Assembly (NCBI GenBank): GCA_029378245.1
Contig: JARKIF010000012.1
Coordinates: 1,240,001-1,304,000 of the forward strand
From: Roridomyces roridus
Taxonomy: Eukaryota; Basidiomycota; Agaricomycetes; Agaricales; Mycenaceae
Reading direction: 5' to 3'
DNA length: 64,000 nt
Positions 21,524-33,100 of the stretch are shown piece by piece. The position numbers and the translations under genes are program-made. The notes below the pieces were generated by a model, which was not told the DNA's origin, ran no database searches, and saw only the letters and a program-made list of their open reading frames with translations. The first letter of the stretch is position 1, and each line of letters starts with the position of its first letter.

Positions 21524-22078
21524 CTAAAGGCCCTCCATCTGGGCCACGAGCTCGTCGAGCTCGGCCTTTGCTGCCTTGTACTTTGTCTCCGTCGCCTGGC
21601 CGATGATCAGAAATGCCCGCAGTCTCAATGCGCAGCCCACGTACCTCGGATTTAGCTTCCCACTGATCGCGCTCCTTGACCGCTACGTGTAGAGCCCGCT
21701 CGGCCTCCTCGGTGCGTGCATCCAAGTCACGGACTCTGCACATCCATCGCATCAGCATTGGTCGGGGTCAGAATGACTGGTGAAACGCACTTGGCAGTAG
21801 CATCCTTGAGCTCCCCCTCACGCTTATCGAGCTGCGACTCCGCCTGCTCAAGCTTGATAGTAAGACTTTTGATGTCATGATCCCTCTCGAGTAGCTGCTG
21901 TTCTAGCTGCTTCGCATGCGATTCTGCCGTCTCAGCACGGGTCGTGGCGGCGTCGACTTCGTTCCGAAGCTGGACGAGTTTCTGTGGAGATCGGAGGGTG
22001 GGGCGACCACGGGTCAGCGCTCAGTCGGATGAGGGTAGTGAGAGAGGCAGAACGCACCTCGCGTACGCGGTCGGTCAT
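21524..22078 (-). CDS. Short tropomyosin
   Basis: Four exons encode an uninterrupted coiled coil of about 124 residues. The introns are 21982-22057, 21736-21790 and 21596-21644. The start is MTDRVRE, the tropomyosin N-terminus. Heptad-rich blocks are KLVQLRNEVDAATTRAETAE, KQLEQQLLERDHDIKSL and VRDLDARTEEAERALHV. The end KYKAAKAELDELVAQMEGL is the conserved fungal C-terminus. Tropomyosin polymerises along actin cables and regulates myosin and formins in polarised growth. Fungal tropomyosins are usually about 160 residues; about 37 residues, roughly one actin-binding period, are absent at the exon 2/3 junction. The 55-bp intron there has no room for them. It may be a divergent paralogue rather than the main gene. 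Confidence 0.85.
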
Positions 22079-22204
22079 GGGAGTGTGCGGGGTTGGGCAG
22101 ATGGGAGCCGATGGGGCGGAAGATGTGGGACGAGGAGAGTCACAAAGATGTCACCTGATCAGCCATCGCACAGCCTCGCGCCACTCTTTCTTCTGACCGC
22201 CATC

Positions 22205-23513
22205 ATGCCTTCCCTCGCTGCTGAGCTACTCGACCTCATTCTCTCATACCTCTGTCCATACCCTCTCGCTCCCGGTTTGGACTCGAACTGCCTGGACAAA
22301 GAGACTGCCCGCAATCTCGCCACGTGCGCACTGGTATGCAAAGCGTGGCTCCCCGGAAGCCGACGCATTCTCTTCTACCGCCTCTGCATCCGCAAAGTGA
22401 CCGTCCACACCTTTGCCACCTTTTTCAAGAAACGCAATCCCGGCCCCAAGGAGCGACTGACTTACCTCTCCCATGTCAGGGAGCTCGAATTTCGGGACGC
22501 CTCGGCCGAAGACCCCTGGGTTTTCACTGTGTTTACGAAAAAGATAGCGCAGTACCTGCCGGCTCCCTGCGCTCTCGTTCTCCGGTATAACTTTCCTCCG
22601 TCCGGGGAGCTGATGCCCAAACTCGACTTGACCGCCCTCACGCACCTAAAGGTTTTGAGCAGGGATTGTGCTCCGGATATCGGCGCCACCATCCGACTCA
22701 TTGCGGGGTGCCCGAAATTAGAAGCACTCGCACTCCGCAACGACCGCGACAGATCTAGAGATCTAACCGAGGCGTTGACGGCTCTAAAGCCCGCAGCGAC
22801 CCTGCGGCATCTCGATTTAAAAGATCAAAACCTGGCCCCGTTCCTTCAATGGATGCAGGGTCCCGGGCCCCAATCGAGGAGCTCAGGATCCACTGCGTCT
22901 TCCCGTGGCGTGCGGGTGGGGTGCAGTACGATGAGCAATATGAAATTCTCCGCCCAGTGTTGGAGTATGTAGGGAATCTGGCCCCGACTTTGAGGCGGCT
23001 GGAGCTCGCGTTTGGATGTTCCAATCTACCCGCACCAGGTAAGTATCAGTGTATTCGTCCTTTTTGCCTGTGCACTGATTCTTTTCAGCCATCGACGCTG
23101 GATTCTTCACCTCGCACCACCGCCTCGAACATCTGACCATCCAGACGGGACACGCCCAGATCGAAACCCTGCTCAGCAAAGTCGAACTCCCAGCCTCCCT
23201 TCTCTGCCTGACTTTGGTATTTCCGCTTGATGTCGTCGTAGGGTTCCATCAGGACACCCAATTGAGGTCGCAAATCAGCTTCCCTACATCATGGAGTCGT
23301 GCTTTGGATGGGAAGATTGCAACGTCAAGCTTGCTGGAGGAGGTGAATCTTCGTTATGTCTCGTTGAGAGCAGAGGGAGTGCCGGATCCTGTGCGGATGA
23401 GGTGGGAGGAGGTCTGTGAGGGTATGGAGGGTGTGTTTCCTTTGTGCGCGGCCAGAGGGATTGTCAGGCATGATTTGGTCCGAGCTAGCGTTGTGGATTG
23501 GCAGGAGGCATAG
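22205..23513 (+). CDS. F-box/LRR-like protein with an apparent frameshift
   Basis: The start ATG is at 22205 (MPSLAAELLDLILSYL), with the F-box core continuing through LATCALVCKAWLPGSRRILF. The leucine-rich body runs LRHLDLKDQNLAPFLQWMQ, then the frame shifts at about 22858 in a G/C-rich run (GGGTCCCGGGCCCC). It continues as APIEELRIHCVF...NLAPTLRRLELAFG. An intron at 23039-23088 joins LPAPA to IDAGFFTSHHRLEHLT. The C-terminus ends VVDWQEA at 23513. No GT-AG pair explains the shift, so it is a real indel or a sequencing error. The gene lies between the inverted MYND copies and is divergent to the tropomyosin gene, with only about 130 bp between the two start codons. Confidence 0.72.
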
Positions 23514-23690
23514 GATAATTTGCGGGCAGCATTTGTTGGCCGAGAATCTCATGATTTCGCAGTAAAATTCGTCCTGAGGACCGATTGTCTGATTTTCTCC
23601 ACATCGCACCGGAGGGAGCGTAGGGAGGGAAGATTACAAGTTAGGGCGGCGTAACTGTGACGGTCACGGCTCACGGCTTGTCTTCTGACC

Positions 23691-25658
23691 ATGACCACGA
23701 TTCATCCCGCCCTCTTGCCGCGCAATATTTCAAAGCTACCCTTCTCCCTTCAAGTAAGGTCCACGTTCTTCTGGATTTTCGAGAAATTCAACGCTCTAAC
23801 AGCGCGTCGTGCGCATTGCAATGTCGCAGGGTTCCTGGATCGGGTCCGGTGCCTCCGGCACAGCAATCCAGCAGCTTGGCGCAATGAGCCCTGAGCAAAC
23901 TTTGGGACTACTACCCGCCATTTATGTGCTTCTCGACCCCTCGTCGATCCCTTCCCTCGACACACCGGCAAAGGTGCTGTGCGGCTTGAGCAGTGCCATG
24001 ATGACGTGGTCGTTTCTGGAGACCTCCCTTCGCGCCCCGACGTTCCCACGTGCAGCCAGCGCGGAGCTGTGGCCTCGCCTATGGGCTTGGATGGAATTCT
24101 TTTCCCTATATTCCGAAGACGTCATCGATGCTTCGCAGGCGGCCCTATTCTTTCGATCGGTGCTTCAAGTTGTGATAAATCCAGTGAGCACCCGCCTACT
24201 CGACTAGCTATGGTCTCGACTCCTGGACTACGTCGGGTAATCGTGGCAGCTTGGGCCAGGAACCTGCAGGCATTCGACGCCGCCGATGATGTCGCTAGGC
24301 AGTTGACCGGAATGGCATCGTCCCTGAACGCACTCTCAAAACTTGAAGTTCCGGATGATTTATCAGAGTTTGTGGACGGCTGTGGAGGTCACGAAGCCTT
24401 GTACCTCACCTTGACAAGTACGATGGATCTCGCTGCGAGACACCCCACTCTCTCGAGCGCCGTGGCACTCGTCGGCGGACTCTGCTTGTTATTGGACACC
24501 ACCATGGCTGTCGTGGCCCCAGATACCCTGCCCCACCTTCTATCGCACGGACTCATCCCTCCACTTGTTTTGGCTCTCGGAATCGTTGGACCATCGTCGC
24601 TAGCACATCCTTCTGGTGTACCCTTCCCGATTGTGATTAGGACCCTCACATCGATGTTGTGTGTGCGCCCCGGATATCCATGGGTAGAACAAGCACTCCG
24701 GGCGGGTCTGCTAAGCCAGCTCATGTTCTGGGGTTCTAAACCGGGAATTATGCAGGACGGACCTCCAGAGGTCACGGAGAATTTCCCGGAGCTACTGGAG
24801 GTCGTGTTGCCGCAGGCTCTGGTTTTTTACCCGATCATTGTGGAGATGAGGAAGGCCTTTGCGAACGTCGAATGGCCTTCTAGCGATGGGGAGCTTGCTC
24901 ACTCTGGATTGTATTCCAATTGGAACGATTTGAAGGCGTTGCTGGATGAAAGGTCGACAATTTTGGAGGTTTGGGAGTCAAAAGGTCGACCGTCTTCCAT
25001 GGTATGTTATAATCTCGAGGCAAGTCTCGCATTCAGAACACTTTCAAGTTGAATATCGCTCATTCTATGTGCAGTGCTGCAAGGTCTCTCCCAACCGCGA
25101 TGACTTTCGACGTTGTTCAGGCTGCCAGACCGCCGCATATTGTTCACAGGCATGCCAGCGTGCTGATTGGACGGAGGGACACCGCGACGACTGTCGACTT
25201 CATCTAGCCGCTCGTGGTCTGTACATCCATCGGGATCTATTCTGCAGACAACTCTAACAACAACTGGTTCTAGTGTCCTCACAGACTGGTCTCCCTCACC
25301 GCCATTGTCTGTTTCTCCGCATTCTTTTGCGCATGGATTATATCCGCCTGCGAATGCCGATTGCCATCGACATGGTCCGCTTCATGGCCGAGAACCCCGA
25401 CACACCCCTCCTTGTTGACTTTGACTACACGGGCGGGGCGGTGAAAGTCAACGTGTGGCCCCTTTCCATGGTGGACCGCGCAGCAATTGGGATGCCGCAC
25501 TCGCAGCGGCTGGCGCGCGCTGGTGGACGGCTTGTTGCACATAGCATGCGCTTTGGGTGCGAAGATTTTAGATTCGATGCTATTTGGCCGCTTTGGGCGT
25601 CGACGTCCGAGTTTTATGATGGTTTGAAGGATATTGCCAAGATAGCCAAAGGACTGGA
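23691..25658 (+). pseudogene. MYND-type zinc finger protein, copy C2, 5' part (split by a 15-kb transposon)
   Basis: The start ATG is at 23691 and intron 1 at 23754-23829. The N-terminal helical region retains the segment that is frameshifted in C1 (GGLCLLLDTTMAVVAPDT). A GC-AG intron (GAG|GCAAGT...GTGCAG) leads into the MYND finger, with CCKVSPNRDDFRRCSGC and YCSQACQRADWTEGH at about 25075-25195. The tail FDYTGGAVKVNVW...FYDGLKDIAK follows. Near 24186 the frame changes without a normal-length intron, and C1 shares this feature. At 25658 the gene is cut by the MULE-like element; only four foreign codons are read before a stop at 25671. The missing codons are at 40707-40791. Confidence 0.8.
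25650..25658 (+). repeat. Left target-site duplication AGGACTGGA
   Basis: The nine bases immediately left of the transposon are repeated exactly at 40698-40706. Copy C1 shows a single, uninterrupted GGACTGGA at the matching codon, which confirms the empty site. Confidence 0.9.
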
Positions 25659-25684
25659 GGGGCCAGGATAATGTGCCGCTGCAG
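25659..25684 (+). repeat. Left terminal inverted repeat of the 15-kb element
   Basis: GGGGCCAGGATAATG followed by TGCCGCTGCAG. It matches the reverse complement of 40672-40697 at 24 of 26 positions. Confidence 0.9.
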
Positions 25685-26768
25685 TGCCGCGTAGTGCCGC
25701 TGAGGGCCGCGGCCGCATGATAAGCGGCTGTGAGGGTGGAACATGTTGCCGCAGGGTGTGTACAAGGTCGGTGGTGTTCAACGACGGTCATATTCTGTCA
25801 TATCATACTTCTATGTATAATTTGAGAACAAAAAATATGGTACAGTTGAAGAGTTTGACTTCAACATAGGTTCCGCGTGTCGAACGAAGCCAACATTCCC
25901 CCTTATCATACCTCCATATGTTCATGTGAAACAGAAAATGGGGGGAAATCGAAGAGGTGGGCTCCAAAAAAGGTGTTCGTGCGGCCATGACCAGGGTCCA
26001 TGCAGCGGTCATGCGCGGCTGCGGCTGCGGCACTACGCGGCACTACGCGGTCCTCAGTGGTAGTCGCAGCGGCACTCAGCGGTAGTCGCAGCGGCACTCA
26101 GCGGCAGTGACAGCGGCACTCAGCGGCACCCAGCGGTAGTCACAGCGGTCCTCAGCGGTAGTCACAGCGGTCCTCAGCGGTAGTCAGCGGTAGTCAGCGG
26201 CACTCAGCGGTAGTGGCAGCGGCACTCAGCGGTAGTGGTAGCGGCACTCAGCGGTAGTGGTAGAGCCAGTAACATTTGAACGACCAGATTCATTGCTGTC
26301 AATTAAGTAAGTAAGTAGCATCCTTTGGGACTGACTGCACCGCAACGAATCTCTGGAGCGAGGTTCCAAAAATGCTTATGAATGATCATCCCGGTTGCGC
26401 GATCGAATTTTGCACGGCCGCAACGACTCCCAGCCCATGCCTTTGGTCCCCATCATGATTCGAGCACGACCTAGGCCATGCACCTAACTGCTCAGTGTCC
26501 AACTGTGTACCCCAACAAATGGGTTGGCATTCTGGCACTGCTCAGAAAGCGGGCATTGACTGCTAGCCATAGTTGTTCTCACACAGCGGAATTCCATTGA
26601 CTGAAACCTAACATCTTACTTTGAATCAATGTTCCGGGAAGTAAGTTCGAACTTGGAAGTAAAATGATTTGATTTCGGAACAATTCAAGAATCGATCGGT
26701 AACCTGTGCTCTCCAGGTTTATCCGCTACCACCACCACTCCTATCTACAGCAGGCCATCGTATCCATC
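25685..26768. repeat. Left subterminal repeat array (CAGCGG-type)
   Basis: The strongest block is 26040-26262. Units of 9-12 bp such as CAGCGGTAGT, CAGCGGCACT and CAGCGGTCCT recur more than fifteen times. A shorter cluster on the other strand lies at 25674-25730 (GTGCCGCTG, GCCGCGG). Arrays like this inside both ends are typical transposase-binding subterminal repeats. From about 26280 to 26768 I see no gene; this is probably the promoter of the following one. Confidence 0.75.
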
Positions 26769-27804
26769 ATGCCGGACGCTACACTCGTTCTCATGCTCGT
26801 AATCAATGTGGCCCTCCTCGCTATAGTTCTTGCGTCGCATTGGGATCGGATTCTTGGTGTCCTCCACCATGTCTATGCAGCGCTCTTGCCCTGGCTCAAT
26901 ACCTCGACTCTTCATCTCATATACGGCCCTGTGATCCTCTACTTGCTGTTGCCAGCTGGAAATCCGCCTCAACAACGTCAGTTCCTGCCCCAACAAAGGA
27001 TTCTTCCTCGTTACGATGTGCAAAGTAAGTGAAACTTGTTGCCGGCGCATCGGTGGATTTAACCAACATCTTACGGATAGATAACTTGCGGGGTGGAATC
27101 AGGGTTCCAAATGGCGCGCAAGAGACACGCAAGTCCCTTCTGTGCGGCTTATACTCACTGTTGACGCATCTGTAGGAACTTTGGATCGGCATTCGCCAGG
27201 TCATTCGCAAAGATCAGTCCCTCCCGTGCCAAATCTATCCAACGGCGAACGACGGCGCTCTCAAGGAAGGCGGCCTTCTGTTTCGCACAGTGAGGAGCTC
27301 GAGCAGCGCGAGGTCTCTGCCTGGGACAGCTGGCCTGACGGAGAGTTCACCTCCTCTTTTCCACCCGAACAGATGCATCTCTTGACCTACCGCTGGATCT
27401 ACGAGTCCAAGCAGGTGAATCGCGGCTCTGATACGGCGGTGGACTCTCGGCGCGGAAAACAAGCCATCCGCACATGCCTAGGGGTCCTCTCGTGCAGCTC
27501 GCCGGAGTGTAGATTTGGCATGCATATCGCTCCAGAGGATAGCCTCAAAGGAATTGAACGTCAACTCAAGGTAAAATGCCTGTGTGGGTTGCCACGGCGG
27601 CGAATCAGCTGTGGGATCCAGTCCACGCTCGTTGTCTATGGGGGCGGAGTGATATTCACCAATCACGGCGTTCACAAGCATCCACGATACACGCATCATC
27701 TTCGGCGGGACACAGAGTTGAGAGAACTGACACCAGAGCCGAGTAATGAAGAAGGGGAGGCAGAAGATTGTACGCACTATCATTTTTCGATTAAGCAGCG
27801 CTGA
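26769..27804 (+). CDS. GCM/FLYWCH-like zinc-finger protein of the transposon, probably truncated
   Basis: The start ATG is at 26769. Exon 1 encodes a membrane-helix-like stretch (ATLVLMLVINVALLAIVLAS), and an intron at 27025-27175 follows. Exon 2 has RWIYESKQVNRG, then a zinc-binding core: CLGVLSC..PECRF, IERQLKVKCLCG, SC and an HKHPRYTHH histidine cluster. This spacing resembles the WRKY-GCM1/FLYWCH fingers that begin many fungal MULE transposases. In such proteins a DDE catalytic domain follows. Here the frame ends after 27804, and truncated Gypsy sequence begins within about 100 bp. I infer that the catalytic part has been lost. The joining of the helix exon to the finger exon is tentative. 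Confidence 0.6.
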
Positions 27805-27839
27805 TTGTGCAATAGTTTTTGCAGCCGACCATCTAGCGT

Positions 27840-30094
27840 ATATTGACGGTGATGAGGCGTGCAACTGTACACGCCCGGAATAAAATCGATTTTTGCAACC
27901 TTTCAATTGATTAGATTGATAAAACCAGTTAATAAGGACGAGATAGGGTGCAGGTCGTTCCCAGGACCGTGTACCGGGCCGCAGAATGCCTATCGAGTAG
28001 CCGCCACCAACTTACCAACCCACATCACGGCTTTACATGTATCATGACAGCTCCGTGCTTCTCGCACGGAGCTCGAGTCCAAACGATAGCGCGAGGCCAC
28101 TTAAATAACATGGGACATTGGAAGGACTATCTACCAGCTACTTGTCCCACAATATATGGTTGAACTTTGGATTTAAAACCAGGATATGTAGGAGTTGAAC
28201 TCGGGCACAACTTGACAGGCATGGGATAAATCCCACCGGCGTAGTTACAAGCCCGAGTGTCTTGGGAGAATCCCAGACAGCTGTCCAATACCCTTCTTGC
28301 AATTGCTGCAGAAAGGCTCGGCGTCCCACGACACCAAGGGAATTCAATTCAAGAACCATCGGCCACCTCGGAGATTTCAAAGCACGCTCTCACGGAATAT
28401 CAGCCTCTTATCTGTAGCTAGTATATAGGACACTTGTAAAGTAGAATACGGGAGCGAACCCCCCACCCTTTTTGTTGGCATAATATACGACCGAATCTCT
28501 CTTGATTGAGCTGTGGCTGCACAACGTCGATTGACTGCGTAGCGCCCTATTCGTCTTGTTGAGTTCGACCTGTCCGAGCGCGTAGCTGTGAGAGTGCCCT
28601 GATCGTCCCCCGGGTGGACTGTGTTGTGTGCATCCTCTGACGCCAGTGGATTTGGTGTGGTTAAATTCAGTAGCGTGAATAGGTTGAGCTGTGGATCGCC
28701 TGCCGTTGCAACGGAGTAGTGGCAATCCTAGAAGTTCTCTGTACTTGTCTATTGGATACCTACAGCGAGGTCAAGCATCTGTTGAAGCCCAATACTTGTG
28801 GTTTTGTGGACGTAGCTCTAGGCTCGTTTAATACATTGGTTCTACTCTGCTCGGAATTCCTTGTGTGATTTAGACTGACGGTCGATACACCTGAACCACC
28901 TCCCCGAACACACACACGTGCATTGAGGTTGTAGTGATTGGATTTGATTTGAGAGCTCGACTTTTGTCTTGCTCGTTAGTTAGTCCGATTTCACTGCAGC
29001 ACATTAGTGCTACGTTTCATCTGGAGCCCACCGCGAGGGGTAACAGTTTAAAAACATTTGGATTCCTTGCTTGGTTCAACCGCCGTGTTGAATAGTCATT
29101 TGGTATAATCCCGTAGAGCCCTAGCTCCAGGATTGAGTCACCGTGGGACGAGAGTACCGGTACCTATTGGACCGCAGCCAACTCTTCCAGAAGCACTCGA
29201 AACTCTTCTGGTCAGCGGAATCAAAGCCCCGCAGACCGTGCTCGCCTACTGGCAGCAGAACCAACCCAACAGAGGATACAAGCAAACTTGAGGCAGCAGC
29301 AGAGTAGGGTTCAATCCCAAAATCCGTCTGCACAAGCTAGTGACGACTCCGACGTTGAGGCAGAACAACAATTACTCGGCGAAGACAACTTGTCCGAGCC
29401 ACTAGCAGGAATTCCTGTTACACCGTCTACTCCCAGCTCTCAGATTTTTGTTCAACCATCCACTCCCATTCCGTTTCCCTTCCCCACTCTCAACCGCGCT
29501 CCGACTACCCCTACCCCCCTCCCTGTTCCCTCCGCCCCGATTCCCCCTCCAGTTTCTGTTCCAATTACCATCATGTCTTCCACTTCCTCTACTAGAATTC
29601 CTCAGCCTTGGGAGAGCAATGCTCCACATTTTAACTCGGATAAACCAGAGCAGCTACAGCAGTTCCTTGACCACATGGAAATGTTGATGACCATTGCTGG
29701 TACTGCCGTGGATAAGAAAAAGGAAAAATTGGTTAGCTATGCCGATTACACGGCAAAGCGTGAGTGGCAGAGCTTGCCTTCATTTACGGCGGGGAGCTTC
29801 AAGGATTTTATAATGGATATTCTGGGTCATTACCCTTCGATACGTGACTTGGAGTCAGGGTCGATCTCCAATCTGAATAAACTCCTGGATAGGTTTCCTA
29901 ACAAGAGGATTTCAGTGGATGATCAAGATGACTTGCTGTCGTTGGTTCGCCCAATGCAAGCACAGGTTAAATTGTTGGTTCCGGCCAAGTTGACAAACAA
30001 GTCAGCCATTGCGCGGTTCATGGAAAAATTGGACTCAGATTTTGTGACCAGAATCTGGGGTCGTTTGGACATGGATGAGGTAGCAATGGAGGTT
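27840..30094 (+). mobile_element. Truncated Gypsy-type retrotransposon (5' LTR region and gag)
   Basis: A non-coding stretch, probably a 5' LTR and leader, ends CA at 29097. It is followed by a primer-site-like TGGTATAATCCCGTAGAGCC. A Gypsy-type gag frame comes next. At about 30094 the gag frame is cut, and sequence homologous to the USP-like gene (GRAVHSSST, compare GRAIHWPSS at about 31490) resumes at once. No pol or 3' LTR is present. The left boundary is not certain. Stops in the leader are expected. Confidence 0.6.
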
Positions 30095-30133
30095 GGGCCG
30101 TGCATTCGTCTAGCACGACGTTCAAGCGCATGA
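29573..30133 (+). pseudogene. gag fragment of the truncated Gypsy element
   Basis: The frame is open from about 29114, but the first good ATG is at 29573 (MSSTSSTRIPQPWESNAPHF). The capsid-like region reads ..EQLQQFLDHMEMLM and YADYTAKREWQSLPSF. The region before the ATG is Pro/Thr-rich. After about 30094 the codons belong to the adjoining protease gene read in another frame, and the frame stops at 30133. No zinc knuckle is present. Confidence 0.65.
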
Positions 30134-33100
30134 TGACGGGCGCGTCAACAAAAGCGCAAAATGTCCCACCCGGCTACACACTCCATACAGTGGTGTATCA
30201 CCTCGCAGGCGGCGAACAGGCCCAGCGTGTTTTCCGCCAGGAGAGGGAGAAGAGCGCACCGTGGGGGTTACGCTTCGAAGGACAGTCAGCCCGTATCGAA
30301 AAGTCGAGTTGCGAACCGGTTGAGGATGAAAAGCGGTATTGGGTCCCAGAAGAGAGACGGTCATTCACCACAGAGTACCATGAGGAGAGGAAGAGTAACC
30401 GCGCCTCGGAATCACCCAAGAAGCGCCGAGGGAAGCAGTCGACCGGAGACACCGAGCCGGAATCAGCGGACTCGGAGAGTTCCGCTGAGTCCGATGTTTC
30501 AGACGGTGGTGGTGCCGACGAAGCGGCAGCCACCATCATATCGGACCCGGAGTTCCAATGCGGCTATCCTGGGTTCAACAATTCTTGCTTCCTTGACAGC
30601 ACATTGACCATCTTGTTTGCTTCTGCTGCACGCGACCGCGACTGCTTTGAGTCATTATTCTCCAAATTGCCGGCGGAGAACCCTTTGACGTGGATTTGGG
30701 CCGCGGTTGTGGCTCACCTCGAAGAGTCAGCGGCTGCCTTCGGGGAAGTTGCGGCACCGTCAGTTCAACTCCGGGCTGCACGGGACTCGTTGCGTTCACA
30801 GCTCGTAGCCTTGCCGGCGTGTGCCAGTGTTACTTCGTTGGATGAGGAGTCGAGCATGTTTGTGAGTAACCCACATAGCTGTACGAATTTGGCTCAACTT
30901 GACCCAGGGCTTTCTATTCGACATCACAGGCCCGCGTGTAACGTCAGGATCTCCCGGGGAGCTCGACCGTGCCAAGTCATGTTTCAGAGTCTGGGACGTT
31001 CTCGTCCAACGGTGTCTGGGCGACAAAACACAGCAACACAGCTACGAGCACTGGCAAGTCAACAATCCTGGCAGACGAAATCAGATTCAACTCACCGGGC
31101 ATGATCTCACTACTTCGAATGGACGCCTCGACAAATGGTTCGGTGCGTTCCTGAATCCCCACGCCTGGACTCAATCATCGTGTTTGCGCATGCCCACGGA
31201 TACCCATCCCGGCTGTTCAGGTCATGCATATTCTCACCGCTACGTTCTCGGTCTTCCTCTCCTTCTCATGGTTGAAATGGGCAGCACCGTCGGCTCCGCG
31301 TGGGAGATACCGGCGTCATTGATACCTCTGCCGGGGAACTCTGCCGCCACTGCAGCTGGTGTTAAGTACGACCTCGTTGGCCACATATACAGCAACGGTG
31401 CCAGTATCACGTCCAACCGAACCCCGCATTTTATCGCTCGATATGAGCTCGACCACCGTGTCTTCGACCATGATGGCCTCAAGTACAATGGCCGCGCTAT
31501 ACATTGGCCGAGCTCGAGCTCGAGCAAATGGCTTACCGGCTCTTCCAACAAACTCCCCGAGGTGCCGAAGGGTTTCGTTGTCTACGCGGTGATTTATCAC
31601 CTGGCCGGAGGTGAGCCGGCCCAGCGGATATTCGAGGCTCAGCGGCAACAAAATGCGCCGTGGAGCATGCGGTTTGCGGATGTCAGCACCAGTTGGCCGC
31701 GTTTCGCCGAGATTCGGGATCCTCACTTCGGGCTGCTGGCCGACAACGAGCGTTTCTGGGTCTCCGACAAAAGGAAGAAACGTAGTCGCGAGTATCGTGT
31801 AAAAGCACAGCGGCAGCAATCACCCGAGTCAGAGGACGAGTCAGAGATGGACATACTCCTACCGCCGCGGCCGGCTTCGAAAAAAGCTCACACGTATATG
31901 GAGATTGACGGCGCACAGCCGGATTCCGAGGACATAATGTATGTTTTCCACTCATGCTCTGCTGCCGCCCTGACCAATTAAAGGCCCGGAACCATTCACA
32001 TGGCACGCGCGGATTTGGAGACACCCCGCGACTCAGTCCGTTGGTATCCGGCGCAAGTTCTGGGATTCGACTCAGAGCGCATCGGGACGGAGTACAAGTT
32101 CCAGTGGGTTTCTGATGTTGTCTGGCCGTCGGGCGACGGAGTACCACCATCAGACCCGTTCTATCGACCGGCGGAAGACGTGATGTTACCATTTATTCAC
32201 AGGGTGACACAGGTATGGAATATTGCACAAGACGGCCGGATTCTGACTGTTTCAAGTTGTCACCAATACGCCTCCCTCTCACCTAAAATCCCATCATCGA
32301 GGAGAAGGGGGATAGTCTCGACACGGCATTGACTTTGCTCTGCCTCTACTCCATGGATCAAGTCATCAATATCATTGGTCTCCCGCCGAACAATGCTCAT
32401 CCAGTCGTGCGACACTATGATGACTCTGTGCGGCACAAAGCCGCTTCTGCATCGGAAGGCAAAGAGCGACTTCCCCTTTCAAAGGCTGCACGGAGCGTTG
32501 AGGCAGCCTTGTCGGACGCGGTGGATTTTGACTGGTTGGGTCGTTGTCGGTTGCCGTTGAACCCTGGTCTTGTCGCAACATTCATGGCACCTCTCTCAAT
32601 ACTGGATGGGAGACTGCGCAGTGGCGATTTGACCAACCCGAAGCGTGCCAAGACTATTGCCACTGCGCTCTGGATTTGTCTTGCTATCCAGGATCGACTG
32701 GGCGAGGATTGGGATCTGGGTGGAACCACATTTTTACATTTGCAGGCGGGAGCCATCATTCCTGACCCGGATATCACACGAGCACTTGCCGCGCGCGATG
32801 TGCAGACGGGCGCAATGCCGCTCGATGATATCCTGTCCTTTCAAGATTTGTCCATGTTGGGGCATCAACTCACCGTTTATGACCCTCGGCGGGCGGTGGT
32901 TTTTTATCAACACGCTCCTGAAGTTCCGCGAATCCACCAGCCTCCGATTTGGATCGTGCATCTTAATGTCAACATCCGGCGCCGGGACGAATTGAAGGAG
33001 TCGTTCAAGGTTCGATTCGACGTCGCCGACGAAGAGCCCGAACCGATGGACACCAGCTCAATGAGCTCTGCAGATGTTCCGCTTCGGCTCACTGCGGTGA

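Noticed and set aside
24181..24206. A 24-bp intron (GTGAGC...GACTAG) in the MYND C2 gene
   Set aside because: Too short for spliceosomal removal and it does not restore the next frame; treated as a shared frame problem in C1 and C2.
26000..26270. CRISPR-like array from the regular CAGCGG repeats
   Set aside because: Units are 9-12 bp with no unique spacers, no cas genes exist and the genome is eukaryotic; these are transposon subterminal repeats.
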